Shown: positions 18,575-28,970 of the stretch, piece by piece
How the letters are laid out: each line of letters opens with the position of its first letter
How positions within the stretch are numbered: position 1 is the stretch's first letter
Notes under the pieces: generated by a model
The model's input: only the letters and a program-made list of their open reading frames with translations
Told to the model about the DNA's origin: nothing
Database searches by the model: none
Position numbers and translations under genes: made by a program
NCBI GenBank assembly: GCA_903905505.1
Contig: CAIVGL010000054.1
Span: 1 to 36,472, forward strand
DNA: 36,472 bases
Direction: 5' to 3'
DNA from: an uncultured Bacteroidia bacterium
Lineage (GTDB): Bacteria > Bacteroidota > Bacteroidia > Bacteroidales > Prolixibacteraceae

Positions 18575-19267
18575 ATGGATAATCTATTGCTTAAATACAT
18601 GAATGAGCGTATTCTCCATGCAACGCGCAAAACCATTGAACCAGGTCCAGTAATTACCATTTCCAGAGAATATGGATGTTCGGGTAATCAATTGGCAGAA
18701 AAATTAACTACTGAGATCAACAACAAAATCAGTGATTCTCAAGAAAAGTGGAGGTGGGTAAATAAGGAGATCCTGAAAATGGCATCTCTGGAGCTCAATA
18801 TCCATCAAGACGAGGTTCGGAAAATTGCCGAAAGTATGCCCAAAAGCTATATCGCCGATCTCGCTCATTCGTTTACTGACAAGTATTATGTGACCAATGA
18901 AAAGGCAAAAAAAATCATCGAGGAGGTTGTTCGTTGTCTAGCAATTCATGGCAAGGTAGTTATTGTCGGTCGGGGGAGCGAAGTCTTATCGCATAACATC
19001 CCAAAATCGATGCATATTCGGCTCTTTGCCCCTATGCAGTGGAAAATAGACGCGATAAGCATCCGAAATAATTGCACGGCTATAGAGGCGAAGAAAATGA
19101 TAGACCAAGGTGATAAGTTAAGAATTGCATTTCGGGATAGCTACATAAAAAAGGAGGATCTACCATTTATATACGACTTGGAGTTTAACTGCGCGAGATT
19201 AACCCAATCAGAAATCATAGATATAATTCTGCAATTGGCAGAACGACATGCATTAATCCGCACCTAA
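18575..19267 (+). CDS. Cytidylate-kinase-like family protein
   Basis: 230 residues, soluble. The segment PVITISREYGCSGNQLAEKL near 25-45 matches the phosphate-binding start of the cytidylate-kinase-like family, where SREYGSGG is usual; here one Gly is Cys-Ser. Further on, GKVVIVGRGSEVLSH and RLFAPMQWKIDAI have the P-loop-kinase lid layout. Proteins of this family are distinct from canonical Cmk and their substrate is mostly unproven. It lies 129 nt after the helicase and about 200 nt before the atp cluster; the hairpin at 19310-19336 may end its transcript. Start ATG 18575. Confidence 0.8.
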   Translation: MDNLLLKYMNERILHATRKTIEPGPVITISREYGCSGNQLAEKLTTEINNKISDSQEKWRWVNKEILKMASLELNIHQDEVRKIAESMPKSYIADLAHSFTDKYYVTNEKAKKIIEEVVRCLAIHGKVVIVGRGSEVLSHNIPKSMHIRLFAPMQWKIDAISIRNNCTAIEAKKMIDQGDKLRIAFRDSYIKKEDLPFIYDLEFNCARLTQSEIIDIILQLAERHALIRT

Positions 19268-19309
19268 ACAGAGAGAGTCAAACAGCTCCAACATAGATTC
19301 CTGCTTTAT

Positions 19310-19336
19310 TAAGAATCGATAAAAAATCGCTTCTTA
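19310..19336 (+). terminator. Hairpin after the kinase-like gene
   Basis: TAAGAATCGAT (19310-19320) pairs with ATCGCTTCTTA (19326-19336), with one mismatch and a 5-nt A-loop. The following sequence (TTCTATTTCC) is only moderately U-rich. Confidence 0.4.
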
Positions 19337-19371
19337 TTCTATTTCCTATGGCTGAAAATGCATTATTTCAT

Positions 19372-19379
19372 TAACTTTG
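19372..19379 (+). promoter_or_regulatory. -7 box at the head of the atp cluster
   Basis: TAACTTTG is a full TAnnTTTG match. Transcription would start near 19386, about 90 nt before the first likely start codon. The -33 site is poor (TATG at 19347-19350). Confidence 0.4.
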
Positions 19380-19474
19380 TCCTTCGCAAATAACAAACCT
19401 AAACATTCCTTTCGGTACAACGCTGAAGATCTTTGATATTTGAATTCAGAGAGGAAGGTAAAACCTTGTTTTTC

Positions 19475-19699
19475 ATGCTTAAAGATGATCGTGGGAGTTC
19501 TGATTACCTAAAAGAATATGCTAAATATTCAACCCTAATCATACAAATGATTTTAATTGTTGGAATAGGCTTTGGAGTGGGTAATCGGATCGACAATTGG
19601 CTAAAAAATGAGAAGCAAGTGTGTACAATTTGTTTTACTATTTTAGGAACTCTATTTGCTCTTGTCCATTTGTTTAAAATTTTGATGCGAAAAAATTAA
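19475..19699 (+). CDS. AtpI/AtpZ-like membrane protein
   Basis: 74 residues from ATG 19475; an in-frame TTG at 19433 would add 14 residues but is less likely because MLKDDRGSSDYLKEYAKYS looks like a normal N-terminus for this family. There are two transmembrane helices: LIIQMILIVGIGFGVGNRID and ICFTILGTLFALVHLFKIL. AtpZ/AtpI proteins are encoded ahead of the Fo genes in many bacteria and are linked to c-ring assembly or Mg2+ handling. Here it heads the atp cluster, 46 nt before the next membrane gene. Confidence 0.8.
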   Translation: MLKDDRGSSDYLKEYAKYSTLIIQMILIVGIGFGVGNRIDNWLKNEKQVCTICFTILGTLFALVHLFKILMRKN

Positions 19700-19745
19700 A
19701 TGCAAGATTTAAATCAATAAAAAAAAAGTTACATCTCTAGAAATT

Positions 19746-20150
19746 ATGTCCTCGATTGCAAGAAAATTTATATTCAAAATAATTGTGCTGACCTTGTTTA
19801 TCTCGGGGGTTGCATCACTATTATTCTCTTCTGTTTTACAAGCCTATCAGTTCAAGGCATTTCCCTACCAAATCTTGCTTATAGCTTTCGCCACAACGGT
19901 GGGACATTTATTGGTCGTTCGAGCGTCTAAACTCAATACGTTGAAGTTCTCGAATGCCTTTATGATTTCTGTGACACTTAAATTGTTTATTTACATACTG
20001 TTTATGTTAATCTATCTTTGGATAGACCATTCACAAGTTGTAATCTTTGGTATAACCTTCTTTTTATTATACTTGTCTTATACTATTTTTGAAGTTGCAG
20101 AAATATTGAAATATGTAAAAAAAAGTAACAATACCCCTTTGAAGAACTAA
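19746..20150 (+). CDS. Small four-TM membrane protein of the atp cluster
   Basis: 134 residues, strongly hydrophobic, with about four transmembrane segments (KIIVLTLFISGVASLLF; ILLIAFATTVGHLLVV; LFIYILFMLIYLWI; FGITFFLLYLSYTIF) and a Lys-rich cytoplasmic end. It has no motif I can name. Its size, topology and position between the AtpZ-like gene and atpB are those of AtpI (subunit I), so a role in assembling or stabilising the c-ring is the best guess. The end of the gene overlaps the -33 box of a promoter that drives atpB. Start ATG 19746. Confidence 0.7.
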   Translation: MSSIARKFIFKIIVLTLFISGVASLLFSSVLQAYQFKAFPYQILLIAFATTVGHLLVVRASKLNTLKFSNAFMISVTLKLFIYILFMLIYLWIDHSQVVIFGITFFLLYLSYTIFEVAEILKYVKKSNNTPLKN

Positions 20151-20168
20151 CTAATTAACCTACTTTTG
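20138..20168 (+). promoter_or_regulatory. Near-consensus promoter for atpB onward
   Basis: TTTG (20138-20141), a 19-nt spacer and TACTTTTG (20161-20168): both boxes and the spacing fit the Bacteroidota consensus. The start would be near 20174, about 12 nt before the atpB ATG. The -33 box is inside the last codons of the preceding gene. Confidence 0.75.
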
Positions 20169-20185
20169 CGCCATAATTTACAGAA

Positions 20186-21289
20186 ATGACCCTACTAAGA
20201 TCATTAATTATAGTTTTTGTTACTTTTTTAGCTACTCCAACCATTTTATCGGCTAAGGAGGAGCATGCTGCTTCGGACACCATTTCGCACAAGAAATTCA
20301 ATACCGGAGATATGATTTTTAGTCATATTAAAGATAGCTACGAGTGGCATATTACAACCATCGGCCATACGCATATCTCCATTCCTCTTCTAGTCCTTCT
20401 CTATAGTGAAACTACTGGTTTTCACAGTTTCTCTTCTAGTAATTTCCATCATGGCGAAGAAGCCTATCAAGGGTTTCATATTGCTTCAGAAGGGAAATAT
20501 CAACGAAAAATCGTGGAGACATTGCCCGATGGATCAGAGGTTAAACCTTGGGATTTATCCATCACGAAAAATGTAACCTCGTTATTTATTAGCATCTTCC
20601 TCCTTCTGGTGATATTCCTATCCGTTGCTAAACGATATAAAGAAAATTTTGCTCGAGCACCAAAAGGGATTCAAAGTTGGATCGAACCTATCGTTGTTTT
20701 TATCTGCGAAGACATCGCGATCCCTTCAATTGGAAAAGAAAAATACCAACGTTACTTACCGTTTTTATTGACCATCTTCTTTTTTATCTTCATCAATAAC
20801 ATGATGGGATTAATACCATTCTTCCCAGGAGGAGCGAATGTAACTGGAGATATCTCTGTAACCATTGTTTTAGCTTTATTTACATTTGCAATTACGAGCT
20901 ACAGTGGAACAAAAGATTATTGGATGCATATTGTGAATGCACCAGGAATACCCTTATGGCTTAAAATACCAATTCCACTAATGCCAATCGTTGAAATCAT
21001 TAGTGTATTTATCAAACCATTCGTGTTAACCATACGACTTTTTGCCAATATGACAGCTGGCCATATCGTTGCACTTGGATTCTATAGTCTGATCTTTATA
21101 TTTGCAGAGAAGAGTATTTTTGCTGGATATGGGATCTCCGTATTAACCATTGCATTTACCGTGTTTATGGGTCTACTCGAATTATTAGTGGCTTTTATAC
21201 AGGCGTATGTATTTACGTTATTATCGGCGCTTTATTTTGGACTTGCACTGGAGAAGCACGAACATAAGGATGAAGCTCATCACAACTAG
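20186..21289 (+). CDS. atpB: ATP synthase Fo subunit a
   Basis: Stator channel subunit that passes protons to the c-ring; 367 residues. Unlike the E. coli protein it begins with a signal peptide (LLRSLIIVFVTFLATPTILS) and a periplasmic His-rich region of about 100 residues, as is common in Bacteroidota. Membrane helices start at about residue 130. The essential arginine is in FVLTIRLFANMTAGHIVAL at about 281, and the last helices carry FTVFMGLLELLVAFIQAYVF. It ends in a His/Glu-rich tail (EKHEHKDEAHH). It is the first Fo structural gene, with its own promoter. Confidence 0.96.
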   Translation: MTLLRSLIIVFVTFLATPTILSAKEEHAASDTISHKKFNTGDMIFSHIKDSYEWHITTIGHTHISIPLLVLLYSETTGFHSFSSSNFHHGEEAYQGFHIASEGKYQRKIVETLPDGSEVKPWDLSITKNVTSLFISIFLLLVIFLSVAKRYKENFARAPKGIQSWIEPIVVFICEDIAIPSIGKEKYQRYLPFLLTIFFFIFINNMMGLIPFFPGGANVTGDISVTIVLALFTFAITSYSGTKDYWMHIVNAPGIPLWLKIPIPLMPIVEIISVFIKPFVLTIRLFANMTAGHIVALGFYSLIFIFAEKSIFAGYGISVLTIAFTVFMGLLELLVAFIQAYVFTLLSALYFGLALEKHEHKDEAHHN

Positions 21290-21343
21290 AAACAGAATTA
21301 ATAAACATAGATTTTTAAATATAAAACACAATTTAATTTTTAA

Positions 21344-21613
<270 letters not shown>

Positions 21614-21617
21614 GTAA

Positions 21618-21657
21618 CTTACAAGCTGAATAAGGAGTAATCCTTTTTGCAAGTAAG
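21618..21657 (+). other. Nested hairpin between atpE and atpF
   Basis: Outer stem CTTAC (21618-21622) with GTAAG (21653-21657), inner stem AAGGA (21632-21636) with TCCTT (21641-21645) around a GTAA loop, then a short T-run. It is too weak for full termination, but could protect the atpE message end or cut down read-through, fitting the higher need for subunit c. Confidence 0.35.
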
Positions 21658-21691
21658 ATTTAGATTCTTAGATCAACAAAAAAAAATCATT

Positions 21692-22186
21692 ATGGGATTA
21701 GTAATGCCGGATTTTGGGCTATTCTTTTGGATGCTCTTATCCTTTTCTATTTTACTTTTTGTGCTGAAGAAATTCGCCTGGGGGCCAATTCTTCAAGCGC
21801 TATCTGATCGCGAGAAGTCAATTGATGACGCCTTGAAAATGGCTGAGAATGCCAAAGAAGAGATGTTGATTTTACAATCTGGCAACGAAAAGATTCTAAA
21901 AGAGGCTATCCTTGAGCGTGAAAAGATTGTTAAGGAGGCTAGAGATCTAAAACATTCAATTATTCACGAAGCCAGACAAGAGGCCGAAGTAGAGGCAAAC
22001 AAAATCTTGGAACAAGCTAAAGCGGCTATTGAGCGCGAACGTGCTGGAGCAGTTAGTGAGATTAAAATCCTAATCGCGAATTTTTCAGTTGAAATTGCTG
22101 AAAAAATCCTGCAGGATAAATTGGCCGATAACGCAAAACAACAAGAGTTAATACAAAACTCGATCGACCAAATCAACCTTAATTAA
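21692..22186 (+). CDS. atpF: ATP synthase Fo subunit b
   Basis: Peripheral-stalk subunit, 164 residues from ATG 21692 (MGLVMPDFGLFFWMLLSF). An in-frame TTG at 21647 would add 15 polar residues ahead of the membrane anchor and is rejected because the shorter form matches the family. One N-terminal transmembrane helix (FGLFFWMLLSFSILLFVL), the conserved FAWGPILQALSDREKSIDDAL, then a long Glu/Lys/Ala coiled coil to the end. It dimerises and links subunit a to delta. Confidence 0.95.
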   Translation: MGLVMPDFGLFFWMLLSFSILLFVLKKFAWGPILQALSDREKSIDDALKMAENAKEEMLILQSGNEKILKEAILEREKIVKEARDLKHSIIHEARQEAEVEANKILEQAKAAIERERAGAVSEIKILIANFSVEIAEKILQDKLADNAKQQELIQNSIDQINLN

Positions 22187-22196
22187 GCTAAATCAG

Positions 22197-22742
22197 ATGG
22201 ACGAAGGTAAAGTAGCCGTTAGATATTCAAAAGCACTCTTAAGTTTAGCGAAAGAGCAAGGTGTTATTGCTTCGGTTATTGCCGATGTAAAAACACTTGA
22301 ACAGCTTTTTGATACATTCCCACGACTAAATGAAGTCCTTGTAAGTCCAGTGGTGAGTATTGAAGAAAAACACCGACTTTTTAAACAGGTGTTTGAACCC
22401 TCTTTCAATCCGTTGACTTATGGCTTTTTAAATCTTTTATTAACCAATAAAAGAGAGGCTTATCTGAAACGGATCATTCGATACTTTATGGAGTCATACC
22501 GCAAAGAAGAAGGGTTTAAAGCAGCCAAACTAACCAGTGTAATTGAATTGGATACGGCGACATTAGAGAAGTTCAGCTCATTAATCCAAAAGCACTTTAA
22601 TACAAAAGTTGACCTAACGGTCTCAATTGATAAAAGCTTAATCGGCGGATTCATTTTAGATATTGAAGATCAAAGAATTGATGCTAGCATCGCGAGTAAA
22701 TTCAGAAGACTGAAAAGAGAACTCTTGGAAAGTCAATCGTAG
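22197..22742 (+). CDS. atpH: ATP synthase F1 subunit delta
   Basis: 181 residues. It tops the F1 head and joins it to the b stalk. The N-terminal helical domain has KVAVRYSKALLSLAKEQG, and the C-terminal domain carries the family signature VDLTVSIDKSLIGGFILDIE at about 140-160 and RIDASIASKFRRLKREL. Start ATG 22197, 10 nt after atpF, so translation is probably coupled. Confidence 0.96.
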   Translation: MDEGKVAVRYSKALLSLAKEQGVIASVIADVKTLEQLFDTFPRLNEVLVSPVVSIEEKHRLFKQVFEPSFNPLTYGFLNLLLTNKREAYLKRIIRYFMESYRKEEGFKAAKLTSVIELDTATLEKFSSLIQKHFNTKVDLTVSIDKSLIGGFILDIEDQRIDASIASKFRRLKRELLESQS

Positions 22743-22777
22743 TATTTTTAAGAACATTATAATTAAATTTAGATATT

Positions 22778-24358
22778 ATGGCCGGAATAAAACCTGCTGA
22801 AGTTTCCGAAATACTGAAAAAACAGTTGTCTGGTTTCAAAAATGAAGCCGAATATGCCGAAATTGGAACCGTACTACAAGTTGGTGATGGTATCGCTCGC
22901 GTATACGGGCTATCTAATATTCAGTCGAACGAAATGGTTGAATTCAGTTCTGGAGTAATGGGAATTGTGTTAAACCTTGAAGAAGATAACGTTGGTTGTG
23001 TTTTACTTGGATCGTCTGAGCATATCAAAGAAGGCGATGCGGTTAAAAGAACCAATAAGATTGCTTCGATCAATGTTGGCGAAGGGTTACTCGGTCGAAT
23101 TATCAACACCTTAGGTGAGCCTCTCGATGGTTGTGGACCAATAACAGGTGAGTTATTTGAATTACCACTTGAGCGTAAAGCACCAGGGGTAGTTTACCGT
23201 CAACCGGTAAAAGAGCCTCTTCAAACTGGCATCAAGGCGATTGATGCGATGATCCCTATTGGACGTGGCCAACGAGAATTGATCATTGGTGACCGTCAGA
23301 CTGGAAAGACGGCTATTGCCATCGACACGATCATCAACCAGAAAGAATTTTATGAAAAAGGAGAACCTGTATTTTGTATCTATGTTGCCATAGGTCAGAA
23401 AGGTTCAACTGTTGCCAATATAGCCAAAACGTTGCAGGAAAATGGGGCCATGCCCTATACTGTTATCGTGATGTCGACCTCTTCAGATCCTGCTGCACTG
23501 CAGTTCTATGCCCCATTCGCAGGTGCTGCTATCGGCGAATTCTTTAGAGATACCGGTCGTAATGCACTAATTGTTTATGATGACTTATCAAAACAAGCTG
23601 TTGCTTATCGTGAGGTTTCGTTGTTATTACGTCGTCCACCGGGCCGTGAGGCTTATCCTGGGGATGTATTTTACCTTCACTCAAGATTACTTGAGCGTTC
23701 AGCAAAAATCAATGCGAGTATTGAAGTTGCAAAACACATGAACGATGTGCCTGATTCTATTCGTCATTTACTAAAAGGTGGAGGCTCATTAACAGCCCTA
23801 CCAATTATTGAAACCCAAGATGGTGACGTTTCAGCTTATATTCCAACAAACGTGATTTCAATCACTGATGGACAGATATTCCTTGAGTCGAATCTTTTCA
23901 ATGCAGGTATTCGTCCAGCTATCAACGTAGGTATTTCCGTTTCTCGTGTAGGTGGTAATGCTCAGATTAAGTCGATGAAAAAAGTTGCTGGAACGTTGAA
24001 AATTGCACAAGCAGAGTATCGTGAGTTAGAGGCTTTCTCTAAGTTTAGTTCTGATCTTGATCCTGCAACAAAAGCAGTACTTGATAAAGGATCGCGTAAC
24101 GTTGAGATCTTAAAGCAAAAACAGTTCTCTCCTGTTAAGGTGGCGAATCAAGTTGCGATACTTTACTGTGGTACACAAGGGCTATTGTCGAATGTTCCAA
24201 AACACCATGTTCAAGATTTCGAGATTGAATTCAATGAAGTTTTGGAAGCTAAGTACAAGAAAACACTTGAGTCATTAGGGAATGGAACTATTTCCCCAGC
24301 TGAAACTGACGTACTTGAAAAAGTAGCAGCAGAAGTCTCAAGCAAATATTCGATTTAA
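22778..24358 (+). CDS. atpA: ATP synthase F1 subunit alpha
   Basis: Non-catalytic nucleotide-binding subunit, 526 residues. Seen: N-terminal crown domain ([20 protein letters not shown]), P-loop [15 protein letters not shown] at about 170-185, the catalytic-interface Arg segment [19 protein letters not shown] near 285-305 with [12 protein letters not shown] further on, and a helical C-terminus. It forms the alpha3beta3 head with atpD. Start ATG 22778, 35 nt after atpH. Confidence 0.98.
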   Translation: MAGIKPAEVSEILKKQLSGFKNEAEYAEIGTVLQVGDGIARVYGLSNIQSNEMVEFSSGVMGIVLNLEEDNVGCVLLGSSEHIKEGDAVKRTNKIASINVGEGLLGRIINTLGEPLDGCGPITGELFELPLERKAPGVVYRQPVKEPLQTGIKAIDAMIPIGRGQRELIIGDRQTGKTAIAIDTIINQKEFYEKGEPVFCIYVAIGQKGSTVANIAKTLQENGAMPYTVIVMSTSSDPAALQFYAPFAGAAIGEFFRDTGRNALIVYDDLSKQAVAYREVSLLLRRPPGREAYPGDVFYLHSRLLERSAKINASIEVAKHMNDVPDSIRHLLKGGGSLTALPIIETQDGDVSAYIPTNVISITDGQIFLESNLFNAGIRPAINVGISVSRVGGNAQIKSMKKVAGTLKIAQAEYRELEAFSKFSSDLDPATKAVLDKGSRNVEILKQKQFSPVKVANQVAILYCGTQGLLSNVPKHHVQDFEIEFNEVLEAKYKKTLESLGNGTISPAETDVLEKVAAEVSSKYSI

Positions 24359-24395
24359 ATCCTAGACCAATTAATAAACAAGATATAATCAGCGA

Positions 24396-25295
24396 ATGGC
24401 TAATTTAAAAGACATTAGGACGAGAATTGCTTCTGTGAAATCAACGCAACAGGTTACCAGTGCCATGAAAATGGTTTCTGCGGCTAAGTTGCGTAAAGCA
24501 CAAGATGCAATTATTCAAATGCGTCCTTATGCCGATAAGCTGAGCGAGGTACTCTACAGTGTTAGTAGTAACTTAAGCTCAGATATTGAAAATAAATATG
24601 CCAAAAGAAGTTCAACAAATAAAGTTCTTATCGTAGCGATTACCTCAAATAGAGGGCTGTGTGGAGGATTTAATTCAAACGTTATCAAACGAACCGTTGA
24701 ACTAGTCTCTGTTACGTATAAAGATCTAGCCAAGAAGAACAAAGTAGATGTTGTTGCAATTGGCAAAAAGGCTGTGGATGGCTTAAAATCTAAAGGGATA
24801 AAAGTATCGAACAGTTACCTTGAGCTTTATGACAAACTAAACTTTGCTTCTGTAAGTGAGATCGCTCAGACGATTATGGATAGCTATGCCAATGGAGATT
24901 ATGACCATATTGAATTGGTTTACAATCAATTTAAAAATGCAGCTATTCAGAATCTTGTAAACGAGCAATTTCTTCCTGTAGGAGATTTAACGCAAACAGA
25001 AACTGAACCAAAACCTAAAAAGTCAGGGTATAAACCATCTTACTTTTTTGAACCATCAATGCAAGAGATTGTTGTTAAAATAATACCTCAATCACTTAAA
25101 ATACAATTCTTTAAAGCTATCTTAGATTCTGTTGCTTCAGAACACGGAGCTCGTATGACCGCCATGCATAAAGCAACAGACAATGCATTTGAACTCATTA
25201 GAGAGCTTAAATTAAATTACAACAAGGCAAGACAGGCTTCAATTACCAATGAAATTTTGGAAATTGTAAGTGGTGCAAATGCCATGAAAGGTTAA
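24396..25295 (+). CDS. atpG: ATP synthase F1 subunit gamma
   Basis: Central rotor shaft, 299 residues. The N-terminal helix has DIRTRIASVKSTQQVTSAMK and MVSAAKLRKAQ; the Rossmann-like middle begins VAITSNRGLCGGFNSNV at about 77; the C-terminal helix has SEHGARMTAMHKATDNAFEL and NKARQASITNEILEIVSGA. The spacer in the middle domain (TQTETEPKPKKSGYKPSYFF) is a Lys/Pro-rich insertion of the kind seen in this phylum. Start ATG 24396. Confidence 0.97.
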   Translation: MANLKDIRTRIASVKSTQQVTSAMKMVSAAKLRKAQDAIIQMRPYADKLSEVLYSVSSNLSSDIENKYAKRSSTNKVLIVAITSNRGLCGGFNSNVIKRTVELVSVTYKDLAKKNKVDVVAIGKKAVDGLKSKGIKVSNSYLELYDKLNFASVSEIAQTIMDSYANGDYDHIELVYNQFKNAAIQNLVNEQFLPVGDLTQTETEPKPKKSGYKPSYFFEPSMQEIVVKIIPQSLKIQFFKAILDSVASEHGARMTAMHKATDNAFELIRELKLNYNKARQASITNEILEIVSGANAMKG

Positions 25296-25335
25296 AGAAA
25301 ACTAAGCATTTAAGCATAAAAATTTAATAAAATAA

Positions 25336-26850
<1,515 letters not shown>

Positions 26851-26879
26851 CCTCATTAACTCAATAAAAACTCGTTTTT

Positions 26880-27119
26880 ATGCTCTACCTTGAAATTATT
26901 TCACCTGAAAAATTACTCTTCGCTGGTGAAATTACGATCATTAAGCTCCCTGGGGTATCCGGATCTTTCGAGATTATGAAAAACCATGTCCCCATTATTT
27001 CTACCTTAAAACAGGGTAAGATAAAAGTCAAGGAGACCAGTGGTATCGTCTCTTATTTCGATGTTGAAGGTGGTTTAGTTGAAGCGTCAAACAATGAAGT
27101 TAAAGTACTCGTAGAATAA
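26880..27119 (+). CDS. atpC: ATP synthase F1 subunit epsilon, short form
   Basis: 79 residues: only the N-terminal beta-sandwich that binds gamma and the c-ring (LEIISPEKLLFAGEI, LPGVSGSFEIMKNHVPII, YFDVEGGLVEASNNEVKVLV). The two-helix C-terminal domain that can extend and inhibit ATP hydrolysis in E. coli and Bacillus PS3 is absent, and the stop follows directly. Short epsilon subunits are common in Bacteroidota. Last gene of the operon; start ATG 26880, followed by a strong terminator. Confidence 0.95.
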   Translation: MLYLEIISPEKLLFAGEITIIKLPGVSGSFEIMKNHVPIISTLKQGKIKVKETSGIVSYFDVEGGLVEASNNEVKVLVE

Positions 27120-27136
27120 CATAGATTTTCAATTAT

Positions 27137-27179
27137 AAAAACAAGGGGGTGATTCAATACGAATCACCCCCTTGTTTTT
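27137..27179. terminator. Bidirectional terminator of the atp operon and the ABC gene
   Basis: A perfect 19-bp stem (AAAAACAAGGGGGTGATTC at 27137-27155 with its complement at 27161-27179) and a 5-nt loop. The outer arms give U-tracts both ways. It serves atpC from the left and the ABC exporter from the right. Confidence 0.95.
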
Positions 27180-27200
27180 GGTTCTTAGTTAGCCTTATAA

Positions 27201-28970
27201 TCAACCATTGTATTGAAGCTCACTAAGGTTTTTATAGATGCCATCCGTTTTCTTTATCAGCGTTTTATGAGTCCCCTTTTCAGCTATCTGCCCTTTGTCC
27301 ATAACCAAAATCTGATCCGCATTTCGTATGGTAGATAATCGGTGGGCAATAACAATAGACGTGCGTCCTGTCATTAATTTCTCTAAGGCATCTTGCACCA
27401 AACGTTCTGATTCGGAATCCAATGATGAGGTAGCCTCATCCAGAATTAATATTTTAGGATTCTTAAGCACCGCTCTAGCAATTGCAATACGTTGACGCTG
27501 ACCACCTGAAAGCTGTGTTCCCCTCTCCCCTACGATAGTCTCAAATCGTTCAGGAAAACGCTCAATAAATTCCATTGCATTGGCTTTTAAGGCAGCATCA
27601 TAAATCTCTTCATCTGTTGCATCGATCTTGCCATAGGCTATATTTTCGCGTATAGAGCCTCCAAAAAGAAAGATATCTTGCGGAACTAAGGCAATCTGAT
27701 GTCGAATGGCTGAGATTGAAAATTCGCTACTATCTCGGCCATCAAAGCATATACTTCCTTTTGAAGGAAGATGTAAACTAAGTAACAAGGAGGCTATAGT
27801 CGATTTTCCAGCACCACTCGAACCGACCAAGGCAATCAATTGATTGGAAGAGATCTCGATATCGATATTGCGCAGTACCAGCTCATCGCTTCGCATGGGG
27901 TAGGCAAACGATAAGTCTTTGAAGGTGATCTGTCCATGTAATTCTTGGTCAGAAGCCACTTGAGAAATCTCCACCAATTGCTCCTCTTCTTCATTGAAAA
28001 GTCCAAACAGCTCCTCTGTAGCTCCAATAAATTTCTGTATACTGGTAAATACACTTGCCAGTCCACCAATAGTTCCTCCTACAAATGCCGAATAGATGAC
28101 AAATGAGAACAAATCACCTGGAACGAGTTCTCCAACAGCTAACATAGCCGATCCCTTCCAAATAACAGCTGCAAGAGCTCCAAAGAGACCTAATATAATA
28201 AATGAGGCAAAGGCACCGCGGTATTTTCCACTTCGCATTCCCATCTGAGCAATGGTTTCAGTTTGTTTCCGATACCGATTCATCTCAAAAAACTCATTGG
28301 TATAAGCTTTTACACTTTGAATTCCTTGCAAAGTTTCTTCAACAACCGTATTTGATTTGCCAACCTCATGCTGAACCTCCTTTGAGATCTTACGAATATA
28401 ACGACCGAATGTACGTGCAAAGATCATCGTTGGTGGCAGGATAACCAACATAAACAAGGTTAACTTTATGGAGGTAATCGCCAATAAGGTAATACCACCG
28501 ATAATGATGATAATCTGACGAATAAGCTCTGCCAAGGTAGTGGTCATAGTCTCTTGAAGGAGCGTGATATCTGCAGAAATACGACTATTTAACTCTCCTA
28601 CCCGATGCTGTTCAAAAAACTTAAGGGGCAAACGAATTAAATGGTTGTAGGTATCGCGTCGCAGATAAGCCAATGCTTTCTCCGTGACATTATTGAAAAG
28701 GACAACTCTGAAATAGGAGAATACGGCATTTAGAATTAGGACTAAGCCTAATAATAGAGCCACATCATTCATTTTACCAGGAGTCAAAGAGGTTGCAGAA
28801 TTAACCATCTCACCGAGTAATTTAGGGAATGCTAGATTACCTAAACTAGAACCTAATAGGAACAGAACTCCGATTAAATATTCTTTCCGAAAAGGCTTAA
28901 TGTATTTGTATAATTTGAAGGCATTTTTAAGTCCAGCCTTTGTAATTTTTTTCTTCTCAACTTCAACCAT
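27201..28970 (-). CDS. ABC exporter, fused permease and ATPase (MsbA-like)
   Basis: 589 residues from ATG 28970-28968; a TTG six nucleotides upstream is less likely. Type IV (exporter) half-transporter: about six transmembrane helices in residues 20-320, then an ATPase domain. Visible motifs: Walker A ALVGSSGAGKST near 380, Q-loop IALVPQDIFLFGGS, signature LSGGQRQRIAIARA, Walker B KILILDEATSSLDSES, switch His in IVIAHRLSTIRNAD. It forms a homodimer or pairs with a second half; no partner gene is next to it. The overall pattern is that of lipid-A/multidrug exporters, but the substrate cannot be assigned. Confidence 0.93.
   Translation of the reverse strand: MVEVEKKKITKAGLKNAFKLYKYIKPFRKEYLIGVLFLLGSSLGNLAFPKLLGEMVNSATSLTPGKMNDVALLLGLVLILNAVFSYFRVVLFNNVTEKALAYLRRDTYNHLIRLPLKFFEQHRVGELNSRISADITLLQETMTTTLAELIRQIIIIIGGITLLAITSIKLTLFMLVILPPTMIFARTFGRYIRKISKEVQHEVGKSNTVVEETLQGIQSVKAYTNEFFEMNRYRKQTETIAQMGMRSGKYRGAFASFIILGLFGALAAVIWKGSAMLAVGELVPGDLFSFVIYSAFVGGTIGGLASVFTSIQKFIGATEELFGLFNEEEEQLVEISQVASDQELHGQITFKDLSFAYPMRSDELVLRNIDIEISSNQLIALVGSSGAGKSTIASLLLSLHLPSKGSICFDGRDSSEFSISAIRHQIALVPQDIFLFGGSIRENIAYGKIDATDEEIYDAALKANAMEFIERFPERFETIVGERGTQLSGGQRQRIAIARAVLKNPKILILDEATSSLDSESERLVQDALEKLMTGRTSIVIAHRLSTIRNADQILVMDKGQIAEKGTHKTLIKKTDGIYKNLSELQYNG

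Noticed and set aside
21647-21691. TTG start giving 15 extra residues on atpF
   Set aside because: The added residues are polar and unlike the family; ATG 21692 gives the standard N-terminus.
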